A stretch of DNA of 64,000 nucleotides. Origin: an uncultured Paracoccaceae bacterium (GTDB lineage: Bacteria; Pseudomonadota; Alphaproteobacteria; Rhodobacterales; Rhodobacteraceae). How positions within the stretch are numbered: position 1 is the first letter of the stretch; every line of letters begins with the position of its first letter. Positions 50,890 through 59,613 of this stretch are shown one piece after another. Below the pieces are notes generated by a model. That model ran no database searches, had not been told where the DNA came from, and saw nothing but the letters and a program-made list of their open reading frames with translations. Made by a program: the position numbers and the translations under genes. Where the stretch lies: NCBI GenBank assembly GCA_951812615.1, contig CATOSU010000002.1, positions 1,612,001 to 1,676,000 of the forward strand, given 5' to 3'.

Positions 50890-50905
50890 TTAAGGCCGGC
50901 TTAAC
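50890..50905 (-). promoter_or_regulatory. Perfect CtrA consensus box upstream of motB
   Basis: TTAAGGCCGGCTTAAC matches TTAA-N7-TTAAC exactly on the plus strand and TTAA-N7-TTAA on the minus strand. It lies 47 bases upstream of the motB ATG. It also lies beyond the 3' end of the acyl-CoA ligase gene, so motB is the only sensible target. Confidence 0.65.
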
Positions 50906-50934
50906 GGATCAAATTGTCGGGACTGATTTCCGCG

Positions 50935-52557
50935 TCAGCCTGCATCCCACAGGACATCACCATATTCGGTCCGCAGCTTGTGCTTGAGGATCTTTCCGGT
51001 GCCGCCGATGGGCAATTCGGACACAAAGATCACGTCATCGGGGATCTGCCATTTGGCGATCCGGCCTTCGAAATGCTGCAGGATGCTTTGCTTGTCCGGT
51101 TCCTTGCCGGCCTGCGGCACAGCGATGATCACCGGACGTTCGTCCCATTTGCGATGGCGCGCAGCAATGGCCGCTGCGTTGGCCACATCGGGATGCGATA
51201 TGGCGATGTCTTCCAGTTCGACCGTCGAAATCCACTCGCCGCCGGATTTGATGATGTCCTTGGACCGGTCGCGGATAATCATGTAACCGTCCGCATCGAT
51301 CGTGGCCACGTCGCCGGTGTCGAACCACCCGTCACCGGTCAGCGCCGTTGTCTCTGCCCCGAAATACGTGTCCACGATCCAGTGGCCCCGGATCTGCAGG
51401 TTGCCCTGGGTCTGGCCGTCCTCGGCCAGCCGGTTGCCATCTTCATCGACCAGACGCAGTTCCACACCAAAGGGCGGGCGTCCCTGTCCTTCGCGCAGCT
51501 TCGCCTGTTCCTCGGGGCCGAGGCTGTGGTGTTTGGCCAGAAGCTGGTTGAGCGACCCAAGCGGGCTTGTTTCAGTCATGCCCCAGCCGTGGATCAGCTC
51601 CACCCCGTACTTGTCGCGGAACTCGGGGATCATCGAACTGGGCAGCGCAGATCCGCCGACCATCGACCGGGTCAGGCTTTCCGCTTTGCTGCCGGTTTCC
51701 TCCAGCGCCTGCAACAGACCCATCCAGATGGTGGGCACGCCGGCTGACATGGTGACTTTTTCCTCGTCGATCAGCCGCACCAGACTGTGACCGTCGAGGT
51801 TCGGTCCGGGCAGAACGAGGCTCGAACCGACTGCGGCGGTGATGTAGGGGATCCCCCACGCGTTGGCATGAAACATCGGAACGACCGGCAACATGATATC
51901 CTTGGCCGACAACGCCAGCCCGTCGGGCTGATTGGCGCCCAGCGTGTGCAGAACGGTGGTCCGGTGCAGGTACTGCACCCCTTTCGGATTGCCGGTCGTG
52001 CCGGAGGTGTAGCACAGGCTGGACGGCAGCATTTCGTCCAGCTCGGGCCATTCGAAATCACCGGGCTCTGCCGCCAGAAGCTCGTCGTAGAACAGCAGGC
52101 CCTCGATCTGCGCCGCGGCTTCTTCGTCGCGTCCGCCCATCAGAACGTAGTGCTCGATCGTCTTCAGTTGCGGGCGCAGGGCGGCGACGGCCGGAACAAA
52201 GGTGCTGTCCAGAAACAGCACCTTATCGCCGGCATGGTTCATGATGTAGATCAGCTGTTCGGGGAACAGTCGCGGATTGATCGTGTGGCAAACGTAACCG
52301 CCACCCGCGACACCGAAGTAAATCTCCAGATGTCGCCTGTTGTTCCACGCGATCGTGGCGCAGCGGTCCGATGTCTCGCAGCCCAGCCGGCCCAGTGCGG
52401 AGGCGAGGCGCAACGCGTTATGTTCCACTTCGGACCAGTTTGTCCGCGTTGTCGATCCGTCGGTTTCCACCGATACGATCTGTGTCTGCCCATGGTATTG
52501 TCCGGCATGCCGGACAAGTGAACTGATGGTCAGCGGTTGTGTCATCATAGACGGCAT
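50935..52557 (-). CDS. Acyl-CoA ligase (AMP-binding), DmdB-like
   Basis: The 540-residue adenylate-forming enzyme has the ATP-binding loop [20 protein letters not shown], the [11 protein letters not shown] motif and the C-terminal [14 protein letters not shown] and GGTGKILK (catalytic Lys). The opening [15 protein letters not shown] resembles medium-chain acyl-CoA synthetases and the methylmercaptopropionate-CoA ligase DmdB of roseobacters. A fatty acid or 3-methylthiopropionate is the likely acid substrate; the sequence alone cannot decide. ATG 52557 has GGGAGGAG 7 bases upstream. Confidence 0.85.
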   Translation of the reverse strand: MPSMMTQPLTISSLVRHAGQYHGQTQIVSVETDGSTTRTNWSEVEHNALRLASALGRLGCETSDRCATIAWNNRRHLEIYFGVAGGGYVCHTINPRLFPEQLIYIMNHAGDKVLFLDSTFVPAVAALRPQLKTIEHYVLMGGRDEEAAAQIEGLLFYDELLAAEPGDFEWPELDEMLPSSLCYTSGTTGNPKGVQYLHRTTVLHTLGANQPDGLALSAKDIMLPVVPMFHANAWGIPYITAAVGSSLVLPGPNLDGHSLVRLIDEEKVTMSAGVPTIWMGLLQALEETGSKAESLTRSMVGGSALPSSMIPEFRDKYGVELIHGWGMTETSPLGSLNQLLAKHHSLGPEEQAKLREGQGRPPFGVELRLVDEDGNRLAEDGQTQGNLQIRGHWIVDTYFGAETTALTGDGWFDTGDVATIDADGYMIIRDRSKDIIKSGGEWISTVELEDIAISHPDVANAAAIAARHRKWDERPVIIAVPQAGKEPDKQSILQHFEGRIAKWQIPDDVIFVSELPIGGTGKILKHKLRTEYGDVLWDAG

Positions 52558-52635
52558 GTCGTCTCCTCCCGGCGATGCCTGCATTGCGCCGGATTTGAGA
52601 CGGTTTTGAGCTGTCTGTCCAGTCGCCCCGCTGCC

Positions 52636-53667
52636 TCAGCCTCGGGCGAGCGTCACCCTGCGGCCCTCTTCGGCAGACAAATACGCCGCCTCGCAGGCCT
52701 GCATGACCGGCAGGTAATCGGCGGCCTCGTTTTCGAGCGTGCCACCCTCAGTGCAGAAGGCCGCGACATGGTCGATCAACGCGGCGACGCAACCGCCGCC
52801 AAAACTGCTGTCATCGACCGGGCGCGTCTGCGGTACAGGCTGCCACCCGGCCTGACCGAAGGCCCGGAACAGGACGGTGCCTTCGCCATCGACGGTCAGC
52901 GTCCCGGCCTCGCCAATCAGTTCGAATTCTCCCATCGTCTTGCGCGGGTTCTCTGCCACATGGTCCGCCAGCCGGTTTCCATCGAACAGGGATTGCCCCC
53001 CGCCGTCGTGATGCATCAGCAGCGTTCCGGCGTCTTCGCCAGCAATGACAGGGTTCAGTTTCCGCAGATCGGCGTAGACACCGGTGATGTCGCCCAGCAG
53101 CCACCGGAACAGATCGATGAAATGCACGGCGGTTTCATGGATCAGCAACCGGGGCATGACCTGAAAAACCGGTTGGCGGTCCAGATAGGCCCGCGGTCCG
53201 CGCCCGTCACCCGGCCGCAGGGCAAAGCGTGCGCTGAAAATCTGCCCCATTTTGCCCTCGTCCAGGAAGGCTTTGACATCGCGATACCAAGGCTGAAACC
53301 GGAAATTTTCGTGCACCACGATCCGCGCGCCCGCCTGCGCCGCGCGTTCGATGACGGCCTCGGCTTCGGCAATCGACTGACAGAACGGTTTCTGACAGAT
53401 GATCACCCGGCCCGCTGCCAGAGCCATGTCGATCAGCGCCGCGTGGGCCGGTGGCGGCGCAACGATATCAACGATGTCGGGCCGGGCATCGGCGATCAGC
53501 GCGGCGAAATCGGTTGTGTGCGGCACGCCCAGCCGTTCCCCGACCTCGCGCGCCAGATCCGCCTGCAGATCACACACGCCGGCCAAGGTCACGTCCGGAT
53601 TGTCCTGCCATGCTCTGGTGTGAAACTGGCTGAAATACCCCAACCCGGTAACAACGCTGCAGATCAT
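52636..53667 (-). CDS. Gfo/Idh/MocA family NAD(P)-dependent oxidoreductase
   Basis: The 343-residue protein has an N-terminal Rossmann domain (VVTGLGYFSQFHTRAW, then VCD and DIVDIVAPPPAHAALI), the GRVIICQKPFCQSIAEA motif with the catalytic-type Lys, and a C-terminal alpha/beta domain with HETAVHFIDLFRWLLGD. These act on sugars or inositol-type polyols, but the substrate is not known here. It lies 78 bases upstream of the acyl-CoA ligase on the same strand. Confidence 0.85.
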   Translation of the reverse strand: MICSVVTGLGYFSQFHTRAWQDNPDVTLAGVCDLQADLAREVGERLGVPHTTDFAALIADARPDIVDIVAPPPAHAALIDMALAAGRVIICQKPFCQSIAEAEAVIERAAQAGARIVVHENFRFQPWYRDVKAFLDEGKMGQIFSARFALRPGDGRGPRAYLDRQPVFQVMPRLLIHETAVHFIDLFRWLLGDITGVYADLRKLNPVIAGEDAGTLLMHHDGGGQSLFDGNRLADHVAENPRKTMGEFELIGEAGTLTVDGEGTVLFRAFGQAGWQPVPQTRPVDDSSFGGGCVAALIDHVAAFCTEGGTLENEAADYLPVMQACEAAYLSAEEGRRVTLARG

Positions 53668-53837
53668 TCCGTTCTGTCCTCCGATACCGAAACACGCATC
53701 TGAAACGCTTCACCTGCCCGGCAGGAGGCGCCGGACCCCAAGCGAGCCGCGTTGCGTGCAAGCCCCGCACATACATACATGTTTGCGCTCACATCGGAAG
53801 GCTTTGCGCCGCCGGCCCCTGACTTTCGGAGGGTGAA

Positions 53838-54353
53838 TTATCCGTAAGGTTCGATTTCCTGCGCCGCCATCGAGTATCCGACCTCGGCCAGTTGCGTTGC
53901 CGTTGCCGCCGCGCCGAAGACACCGGTCACATAGACCGGTTCGAATACGCCGCGCGCCTCGTAAGGATCTTCGGTCGTAACGAAAACCAACTGATTCGGC
54001 GGCGGTGGGGGCACATGGACGCATGCCCCGACATAGGGGACCAGCAGGAAGCTGGTTACCCCGGTGCCATCATAATCCAGCGGCACCATGTAGCCCGGCA
54101 GACGAACCAGCTGACCGTCGTATTTCCGGGTCAACGCAGCATTGGTCTGCTGCTCGAACCCGCTGGACATCTGGCCATGCTGCACCACGCCCATCTGGCG
54201 CAGGCGATCCATCGTTTCGCCGTCCTTCTTGGGCACCAGATCTTTCCAGTCCAGCTCGACAGGGGTTTCGGCCGTGGCGGGTAATACCGCCAGTCCCAGC
54301 CCACTCGCCAGCAACAGCAGGGCAGAGCGCCGGTTTGTTTCAAGTCCAATCAT
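53838..54353 (-). CDS. DUF3299 periplasmic protein of the zinc operon (ZrgB-like candidate)
   Basis: The 171-residue protein has a twin-arginine-like signal (NRRSALLLLASGLGLAVLPA) and a DUF3299 core: RLPGYMVPLDYDGTGVTSFL, then LVPYVGACVHVPPPPPNQLV. A Cys and several His/Glu in the core could bind metal. DUF3299 proteins recur with DUF2796 proteins and ABC genes in zinc-regulated clusters of Vibrio and others. It is last of the five leftward genes, 17 bases after the 352-residue gene. Confidence 0.8.
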   Translation of the reverse strand: MIGLETNRRSALLLLASGLGLAVLPATAETPVELDWKDLVPKKDGETMDRLRQMGVVQHGQMSSGFEQQTNAALTRKYDGQLVRLPGYMVPLDYDGTGVTSFLLVPYVGACVHVPPPPPNQLVFVTTEDPYEARGVFEPVYVTGVFGAAATATQLAEVGYSMAAQEIEPYG

Positions 54354-54370
54354 CCTGCGGATCCTCGGTT

Positions 54371-55429
54371 TCAGTTGCCGGCCGGGGCCTGCTCTGACGT
54401 TTTGGCGAATTTCAGATAATGGGTGACGGAAATCAACGCCTCCGCTGACGTCAGGGCGCCCGAAGTCAGCAGCTGACCCAGCCCGTCGGCCTGAGACCAG
54501 TTGCCCCGGCTTCCCAACTGACGGGCGATCATGGACGCATAGGTGGCATCCTGCGACAGAAGCGACTGCAAGGTCAGGTCGATACGGTCCCGGATTTCCG
54601 GGTCGCCAACACCGGCATGTATGGCCAGCGCCTCGATCAGCGACTCGCGCGTGTCCGGCTCCAGCACGGTATCGGTGCGCAGGCGGGTTGCGATCTGGTC
54701 GACCCCATTGATCCCCGTGTGTTCGATCACCGCCGTGGCCCAGGCCCCGATCATCCCCAGGGACTGCGCCGTGATCGCGGCGTCGAGCCCGCGTTCCAGC
54801 GCGGGGGTGGCTTCGGGATCACCGCTGAGCCCCATCAGCAACACGTGGATCGGCATGAATTCGATCATATCGGGGCGGCGGATTGCAGACAGGATCCGTT
54901 TTGCATCGGGATCCATGTGCAATTCGCGCAGAAGGCCATAGGGCGCGCGATCCAGTTCCCGCAGCGCCAGCAGCTTCAGGTCCGGGTTGCGGTGATCCAG
55001 AAGATCCGCGGATAGCTGGTATCGTTCTTCGTCGCCGCCATATTGCCAGTCTTCCAGCCGCGTTGCGACGGTGTCGACAACGCCACGATAGGATGCGTCG
55101 AGATAGGCCAGCCGCTGCCACGGGCCATAGCTGCCTTCGCGGGCAAAGAGCACCGTGTCGGACGGGTTGGCAGCCAGCCTGCGCCGGGTGACGCTGTCGA
55201 CAAGTTGCGGCAGGTCTACCTGTGCCGTGGACCCCCGGATTGCTTCGATGGCCACGTATCGAAACGGGTTGTCGGGATCCTGTCGCGCCAGCACGATATG
55301 TTCGCTGGCCAGCATTTTGTCCACGACGGTTTCGTCCGGCATGTAGCTGTGAAATGCGCAGGCCAGCGTTGTTGTGGTGGCTGCGGCAAACATGGCCAGC
55401 GTGGCGGCGAATGTGGTCAGGTGTTTCAT
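54371..55429 (-). CDS. Unrecognised periplasmic alpha-repeat protein in the zinc operon
   Basis: The 352-residue protein has a signal peptide, with a Cys-Ala-Phe-His sequence just after TTLA that could be a lipobox or a metal site. The mature N-terminal part (about 25-100) is mixed, and the rest is a run of helical pairs resembling HEAT-like repeats (LLDHRNPDLKLLALRELDRA). No known domain is clear. It lies between the permease gene and the DUF3299 gene in the Zur-headed operon, so a zinc-linked periplasmic or outer-membrane role is inferred. Confidence 0.6.
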   Translation of the reverse strand: MKHLTTFAATLAMFAAATTTTLACAFHSYMPDETVVDKMLASEHIVLARQDPDNPFRYVAIEAIRGSTAQVDLPQLVDSVTRRRLAANPSDTVLFAREGSYGPWQRLAYLDASYRGVVDTVATRLEDWQYGGDEERYQLSADLLDHRNPDLKLLALRELDRAPYGLLRELHMDPDAKRILSAIRRPDMIEFMPIHVLLMGLSGDPEATPALERGLDAAITAQSLGMIGAWATAVIEHTGINGVDQIATRLRTDTVLEPDTRESLIEALAIHAGVGDPEIRDRIDLTLQSLLSQDATYASMIARQLGSRGNWSQADGLGQLLTSGALTSAEALISVTHYLKFAKTSEQAPAGN

Positions 55430-55466
55430 CGCGCATAGTTTCCCACGGACAGCGGCAATCGGAAAC

Positions 55467-56720
55467 TCAAAATTTTATCATCATCCCGTCAGCCAGCGAC
55501 ATGCGATAGGCCCGGGCCGCCGGAACAAGGCTCACCGCCGCGGCGGCGGCGACCACGATCGCGAGCACGCCAAGGTCCCGGGGCGTCAAACCCGTGACCG
55601 GCAGGTACAGACCATAGGCCGCGTCCAGCCATGGCCGCAGCAGCAACAATCCGCCGAAAAGAAGGGCGATACCCAGAACCGCACCGGCGGCGGCCATTGC
55701 CATGGCTTCGGTCATCAGCAGCGAAGCGATCGTCATGGGCCCGGCACCAACCGCCCGCAGAATGGCCATTTCCCGCCGGCGTTCGTTCAGACCCGACAGA
55801 ATCATCGCTGCCATGCCCAGCAGTGCCGTCACGACGACCATTGCCGAAACCCCGGTCAGGGCCGTTTCCGCCACGCCGACAATCTCCCAAAGTTCCTGCA
55901 AGGCCAGACCGGGCAGGATCGCAAGCAGCGGTTCTTCGGGATACTCGTTGATGGCGCGTTGCAGCTTGAACACCTGCAGCCGGGATTTCACGCCGATCAT
56001 CGCGGCGGTTATCGCCGCGGGCTCCAGATCCATTTCCCGCAACATCTCGGCGGGGGTGGCCGGGCCTGACTTTCTTCCGCCGCCCTGCCAGTCGACATGT
56101 ATGGCTTCGATCGCGCCGAGGCCGACCAGAACGGTGCGATCCACCGGTGTTCCGGTTTTCTCCAGCACGCCGGAAATCCGGAAGGGCAGATCGTCATGTT
56201 CGGTGAAAGACGCCAGTCCGTGCGCCACGACGATGGGATCGCCAACCGCGTATCCTAGCGTGTCGGCGACGTCCGCTCCGACCACCGCATCGAACAGGTC
56301 GGCGAATTCTCCCCCTGCCGCAAATTCGAGACTGCGACCGCCCCGATATTTGTACCGGTCGAAATAGGCGCGGGTCGTACCCATCACGCGAAACTGCCGG
56401 TGGCTGTCGCCCAGCGAGATCGGCACGGCCCAGTCTACCTCCGGCCGGCCGGTCAGGTCTTCGTAGCTTTCCCAGGACACGTTGTTGGTTGCGTTGCCAA
56501 TCCGAAACACCGAGTAGAGCAGCAATTGCACGCTTCCCGACCGGGCGCCCATGATCAGGTCGGTGCTCGAGATCGTGTCGGCAAAGCTGGCCCTTGCTCC
56601 GGTGCGTAGTTTTTCCACGCCAAGGAACAGCGCCACCGACAGGGCAATGGCAAACACCGTCAGCCCGACAGTGAACCCGCGGCTGAGGAGGGATTTGAAG
56701 GCAAGCCGGGTCAGGGTCAC
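55467..56720 (-). CDS. FtsX/MacB-like ABC permease of the zinc operon
   Basis: The 417-residue permease has one N-terminal transmembrane helix (about 12-32), a large periplasmic domain (about 35-270) and three C-terminal helices, the FtsX/LolCE plan. The GTG start overlaps the ATPase stop (GTGA). It pairs with the LolD-like ATPase just upstream. Unlike ZnuB it is not a classic importer permease; the related Vibrio zrg systems also combine such parts. Confidence 0.87.
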   Translation of the reverse strand: MTLTRLAFKSLLSRGFTVGLTVFAIALSVALFLGVEKLRTGARASFADTISSTDLIMGARSGSVQLLLYSVFRIGNATNNVSWESYEDLTGRPEVDWAVPISLGDSHRQFRVMGTTRAYFDRYKYRGGRSLEFAAGGEFADLFDAVVGADVADTLGYAVGDPIVVAHGLASFTEHDDLPFRISGVLEKTGTPVDRTVLVGLGAIEAIHVDWQGGGRKSGPATPAEMLREMDLEPAAITAAMIGVKSRLQVFKLQRAINEYPEEPLLAILPGLALQELWEIVGVAETALTGVSAMVVVTALLGMAAMILSGLNERRREMAILRAVGAGPMTIASLLMTEAMAMAAAGAVLGIALLFGGLLLLRPWLDAAYGLYLPVTGLTPRDLGVLAIVVAAAAAVSLVPAARAYRMSLADGMMIKF

Positions 56721-57433
56721 GCTGTGTCTCCCCGGATCGGGCGCGCGATGTCGCTCAGAGAGACAACTCGGTCAAAATTCTCCGCGAGCCCCCGGTCGTG
56801 GCTGACCATCAGCAGTGCGGCGCCGGAGCGTGCGACTTGGTCGAACAACAGGTGCATGAAGTCCGCGCGCGCGTCGGAATCAAGCGCGGATGTCGGTTCA
56901 TCCGCGATGATCAGCGGCGGGTGTCCGATCATTGCACGGGCAATGGCCACACGCTGTTGCTGGCCCACGCTCAATGTGCTGGCCGGCGCTTGTTGCACCA
57001 TAGGGTCGGGCAGTGACAGTGTACGGGTCAGCGTCAGGGCCGCGGCCTGAGGATCTTCGCAGCGTTTTCGCCGTTCCGGCGCGAACCGCAATGGCAAAAG
57101 GATGTTTTCCAGCGGGGTCAGATACGGGACCAGATTGAACATCTGAAAGATCACCCCGGTCCGTTCCGCGCGGATCCGGTCGCGCATGGCAGCGCGAAGC
57201 CCGCTCAGAACCTGACCCTGCAACGAAACCTCTCCCGCATCCACGCTGGCGATCCCTGCGATCAGGCTCAGCAAAGTCGATTTACCCGACCCGCTGGGCC
57301 CGTACAGAAATACGGTTTCGCCGGCCGCAATGGAAAATTCATTCACGTCCAGACCAAAACGCCCGCCCGGCCAGGTGAACCGGACAGATTTCAGTCTGAG
57401 GGCGTCGGTTCCATGCGAAGTGACTGGCGTCAA
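56717..57433 (-). CDS. LolD-like ABC ATP-binding protein of the zinc operon
   Basis: The 238-residue ATPase has Walker A GPSGSGKSTLL, signature LSVGQQQRVAIARAM, Walker B LIIADEPTSALD and H-loop MVSHDRGLA. The TTG start overlaps the stop of the DUF2796 gene (TTGA). It energises the FtsX-like permease encoded next. Confidence 0.9.
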   Translation of the reverse strand: MTPVTSHGTDALRLKSVRFTWPGGRFGLDVNEFSIAAGETVFLYGPSGSGKSTLLSLIAGIASVDAGEVSLQGQVLSGLRAAMRDRIRAERTGVIFQMFNLVPYLTPLENILLPLRFAPERRKRCEDPQAAALTLTRTLSLPDPMVQQAPASTLSVGQQQRVAIARAMIGHPPLIIADEPTSALDSDARADFMHLLFDQVARSGAALLMVSHDRGLAENFDRVVSLSDIARPIRGDTA

Positions 57434-58110
57434 TGGGTTCCTCTAAGATCCACGGTCGGGGCGTCCCGGTCCGCTTCGAATGCGTGCGCCCCGGCATCGG
57501 TAGCAACCTGCACCACCAGCTTTTCCGCATTCGGGAAGGATTGGAAATAGGGCAATTCAAGCCGCGTCAGTTTTTCCGGGTTGTCACAGGTCAAACGGTA
57601 GGCGGCTTCGAACGCGGTATGGCTGGAGTCTTGATCTTCGTCGTGGGCGTGTTCGTCCTCGTGGTGATCTTCGCCTTCGTCGTGGGCGTGTTCGTCCTCG
57701 TGGTGATCTTCGCCTTCGTCGTGGGCATGCTCGTCTTCGTGATGATCTTCATCCTTGTCATGGGCATCGCGACCGTCTTCGTCGTGATGCTCCTGGTCGG
57801 TCAAAAGGCTGGCCCGGGCTTCGGTGACGGTGCAGCGCGCGGCCTCTGACGGTGCAAACAATGCCAGCGGGCTTGCCAGTGCCGCCACGGCCTGTTCGAT
57901 CTTTGCCCGGTCTTCATCCGAAGTTGCTTCGTATTCGAAGCCGACGATGTCATGGCCCGGGGCTTCGAATTCCATTACCACCAGATTGTCCTCGATCGCG
58001 ATGTTCAGCGATCCGGTTCCATGTTCATGGGCGTCGATCTGACGGGTTTCGGCAGATACGGCAGGGGCAAGGGTCAGTGCAAATGCACACAAGCTGGCAA
58101 CGCGGGACAT
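57430..58110 (-). CDS. zrgA: DUF2796 (ZrgA-like) His-rich periplasmic zinc-binding protein
   Basis: The 226-residue protein has a signal peptide (cleaved near VSAET), then DAHEHGTGSLNIAIEDNLVV, the conserved start of DUF2796/ZrgA. A His/Asp/Glu-rich region (about 110-170) with repeated EDHHEDEHAH units follows, then a conserved beta-rich C-terminal part with a Cys (YRLTCDNPEKLTRLEL). ZrgA proteins are periplasmic zinc binders. ATG 58110 with AGGAGA upstream is preferred. First gene of the Zur-headed operon. Confidence 0.88.
   Translation of the reverse strand: MSRVASLCAFALTLAPAVSAETRQIDAHEHGTGSLNIAIEDNLVVMEFEAPGHDIVGFEYEATSDEDRAKIEQAVAALASPLALFAPSEAARCTVTEARASLLTDQEHHDEDGRDAHDKDEDHHEDEHAHDEGEDHHEDEHAHDEGEDHHEDEHAHDEDQDSSHTAFEAAYRLTCDNPEKLTRLELPYFQSFPNAEKLVVQVATDAGAHAFEADRDAPTVDLRGTH
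57643..57759 (-). repeat. 39-bp tandem repeat encoding the His-rich segment
   Basis: Two identical 39-bp copies (57643-57681 and 57682-57720) and a third diverged copy (57721-57759), with a fourth decayed one beyond. Each encodes 13 residues of the form DEGEDHHEDEHAH, a likely zinc-binding module. Confidence 0.85.
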
Positions 58111-58134
58111 GAGGCTCTCCTGAGTCACTGAATT

Positions 58135-58154
58135 TGTAATGATATAACATTACA
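58135..58154 (-). promoter_or_regulatory. Zur-box-like palindrome upstream of the zinc operon
   Basis: TGTAATGATATAACATTACA is an almost perfect 20-bp palindrome: arms TGTAATG and CATTACA are exact complements. It closely matches Zur operators of Proteobacteria (GTAATGTTATAACATTAC type). It lies 25 bases upstream of the zrgA-like ATG, where it could block the promoter when zinc is plentiful. Confidence 0.8.
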
Positions 58155-58185
58155 GAGAGCGGCGTAGCAATGCCTGAGCGAAACG

Positions 58186-59601
58186 TCAGAGCGCCGGACG
58201 ATGCGAAGGATCCCGGAACCAGCCGCCCGTTGCCGTTTCATACGCGGAGGCCGCTTGAAACACGACTTCGTCCCGGTAGGTCGGCCCGACAATCTGGATA
58301 CCAGTCGGTACCCCTGTGTCGCCCAGCCCCGACGGCACCGACAGCACCGGGCAGCGGCTGAGCATGTTGAAGGGCGTGGTCAGCACCCAACCCAGTTCGG
58401 GCCGCACCTGAACCCCGTCGATGGTCAGTTCCTTCATATCGAAATCGGCCGGAACGGCCGGAATCGCAGTGGTCGGGCAGATCAGCGCGTCATATTCCTC
58501 CAGCATCGGGCCCAGCGACATGTAGGCCTGACCGGCCACTTCCAGCGACTTGACGAAATCCTGAGCCGACGAGTCCAGCGCGGTTTCGGCGAAACCGCGG
58601 CAGTAATCCGTCATCTCGTCGGCATGATCCGCCAGAAGTTCCGACAGCGCGCCGCCAAACAGATGATTGAGGTAAGCCATGCAGGCGGACTGAATCTCGT
58701 CACCCCAGCCCAGATCCACCTCGACCACCTCGGCCCCCAGATCGCGGAAGACCTGCAGGGCCGCCAACGTATTGCGTTTTACGTCGTCGGCCACCGTGAA
58801 GCTGCCCAGATCCATCGAAAAGGCGATCTTCCAGCCACGGATGTCCGGATACTCGGACGGCAGCACCAGCTTGGGATAAAGCGTTGAGATATCCTTGGGA
58901 GACGGGCCGCACATCACGTTTTGCAGCAGGATTGCATCCCTGACCGTCCGCGCCAGTGGTCCGGTGTGGCAGTAAAAATCCAGGTTGAATGGTGGGTCAT
59001 CCGGGTTGCGGCCATAGGGCGGCTTGTACCCGACCAGACCACAGCAGGATGCCGGGATGCGGATCGACCCGCCGATATCCGAGCCCGTGGCAATCGCTGA
59101 TGTGCCCGCAGCCAGCGATGCCGCTGTCCCGCCCGAGGACCCACCCGGTGTAAAGTCCGGGTTCCACGGGTTGCGTGTCACCCCCCACAGCCGGGAATGT
59201 GTGAAACCGGCGCAGGAAAACTCGGGCGTGGCGGTCCGGGCGTGCACGATTGCGCCTTCGGCGAGGATGCGTTCGTTCATCACCGACGTGTGATCGGCGA
59301 CGAAATCCTTCATGATCAGGGACCCGTTGGAGGTCGGCTTGCCCTCGATACAACTTTCGTCCTTGATCCCCACGGGCAGCCCGTCAAGGCAGCCCAGCGG
59401 CGCCCCCCGGGTCCAGCGTTCCTGAGAGGCACGGGCCTGATCCATCGCTTCGTCGAAATGCGTATAGGTGAACGCGTTGATCTTCGGTTCCACCGCTTCG
59501 GTGCGGGCGATGACGACCTCCATCAGGTCTACAGGAGACAGGCTCTTGTCCGCGAACCGGGCCATAGCTTCGGTCGCAGGAATATACGATAGATCAGACA
59601 T
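58186..59601 (-). CDS. Amidase (amidase signature family)
   Basis: The 471-residue enzyme has the Ser-cisSer-Lys triad: Lys in DGLPVGIKDES, and the two Ser in GGSSGGTAASLAAG and GSDIGGSIRIPAS. It hydrolyses carboxamides; the substrate is not evident. ATG 59601 has GGAG upstream. It follows the serine hydrolase gene by 12 bases at the end of the third ABC operon, so it may process the imported compound. Confidence 0.88.
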   Translation of the reverse strand: MSDLSYIPATEAMARFADKSLSPVDLMEVVIARTEAVEPKINAFTYTHFDEAMDQARASQERWTRGAPLGCLDGLPVGIKDESCIEGKPTSNGSLIMKDFVADHTSVMNERILAEGAIVHARTATPEFSCAGFTHSRLWGVTRNPWNPDFTPGGSSGGTAASLAAGTSAIATGSDIGGSIRIPASCCGLVGYKPPYGRNPDDPPFNLDFYCHTGPLARTVRDAILLQNVMCGPSPKDISTLYPKLVLPSEYPDIRGWKIAFSMDLGSFTVADDVKRNTLAALQVFRDLGAEVVEVDLGWGDEIQSACMAYLNHLFGGALSELLADHADEMTDYCRGFAETALDSSAQDFVKSLEVAGQAYMSLGPMLEEYDALICPTTAIPAVPADFDMKELTIDGVQVRPELGWVLTTPFNMLSRCPVLSVPSGLGDTGVPTGIQIVGPTYRDEVVFQAASAYETATGGWFRDPSHRPAL

Positions 59602-59613
59602 TTGAATCTCCGG

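Noticed and set aside
53668-53837. Possible small gene or regulatory RNA in the gap between the DUF3299 and MocA-type genes
   Set aside because: Only a short ATGT tetranucleotide run and weak inverted repeats; no ribosome-binding site with a sensible frame.
57433-57849. Plus-strand hydrophobic repeat frame opposite the His-rich zinc gene
   Set aside because: Reverse complement of the His/Asp/Glu repeat gives Val/Phe-rich codons by chance; the DUF2796 gene has a signal peptide, a ribosome-binding site and family motifs.
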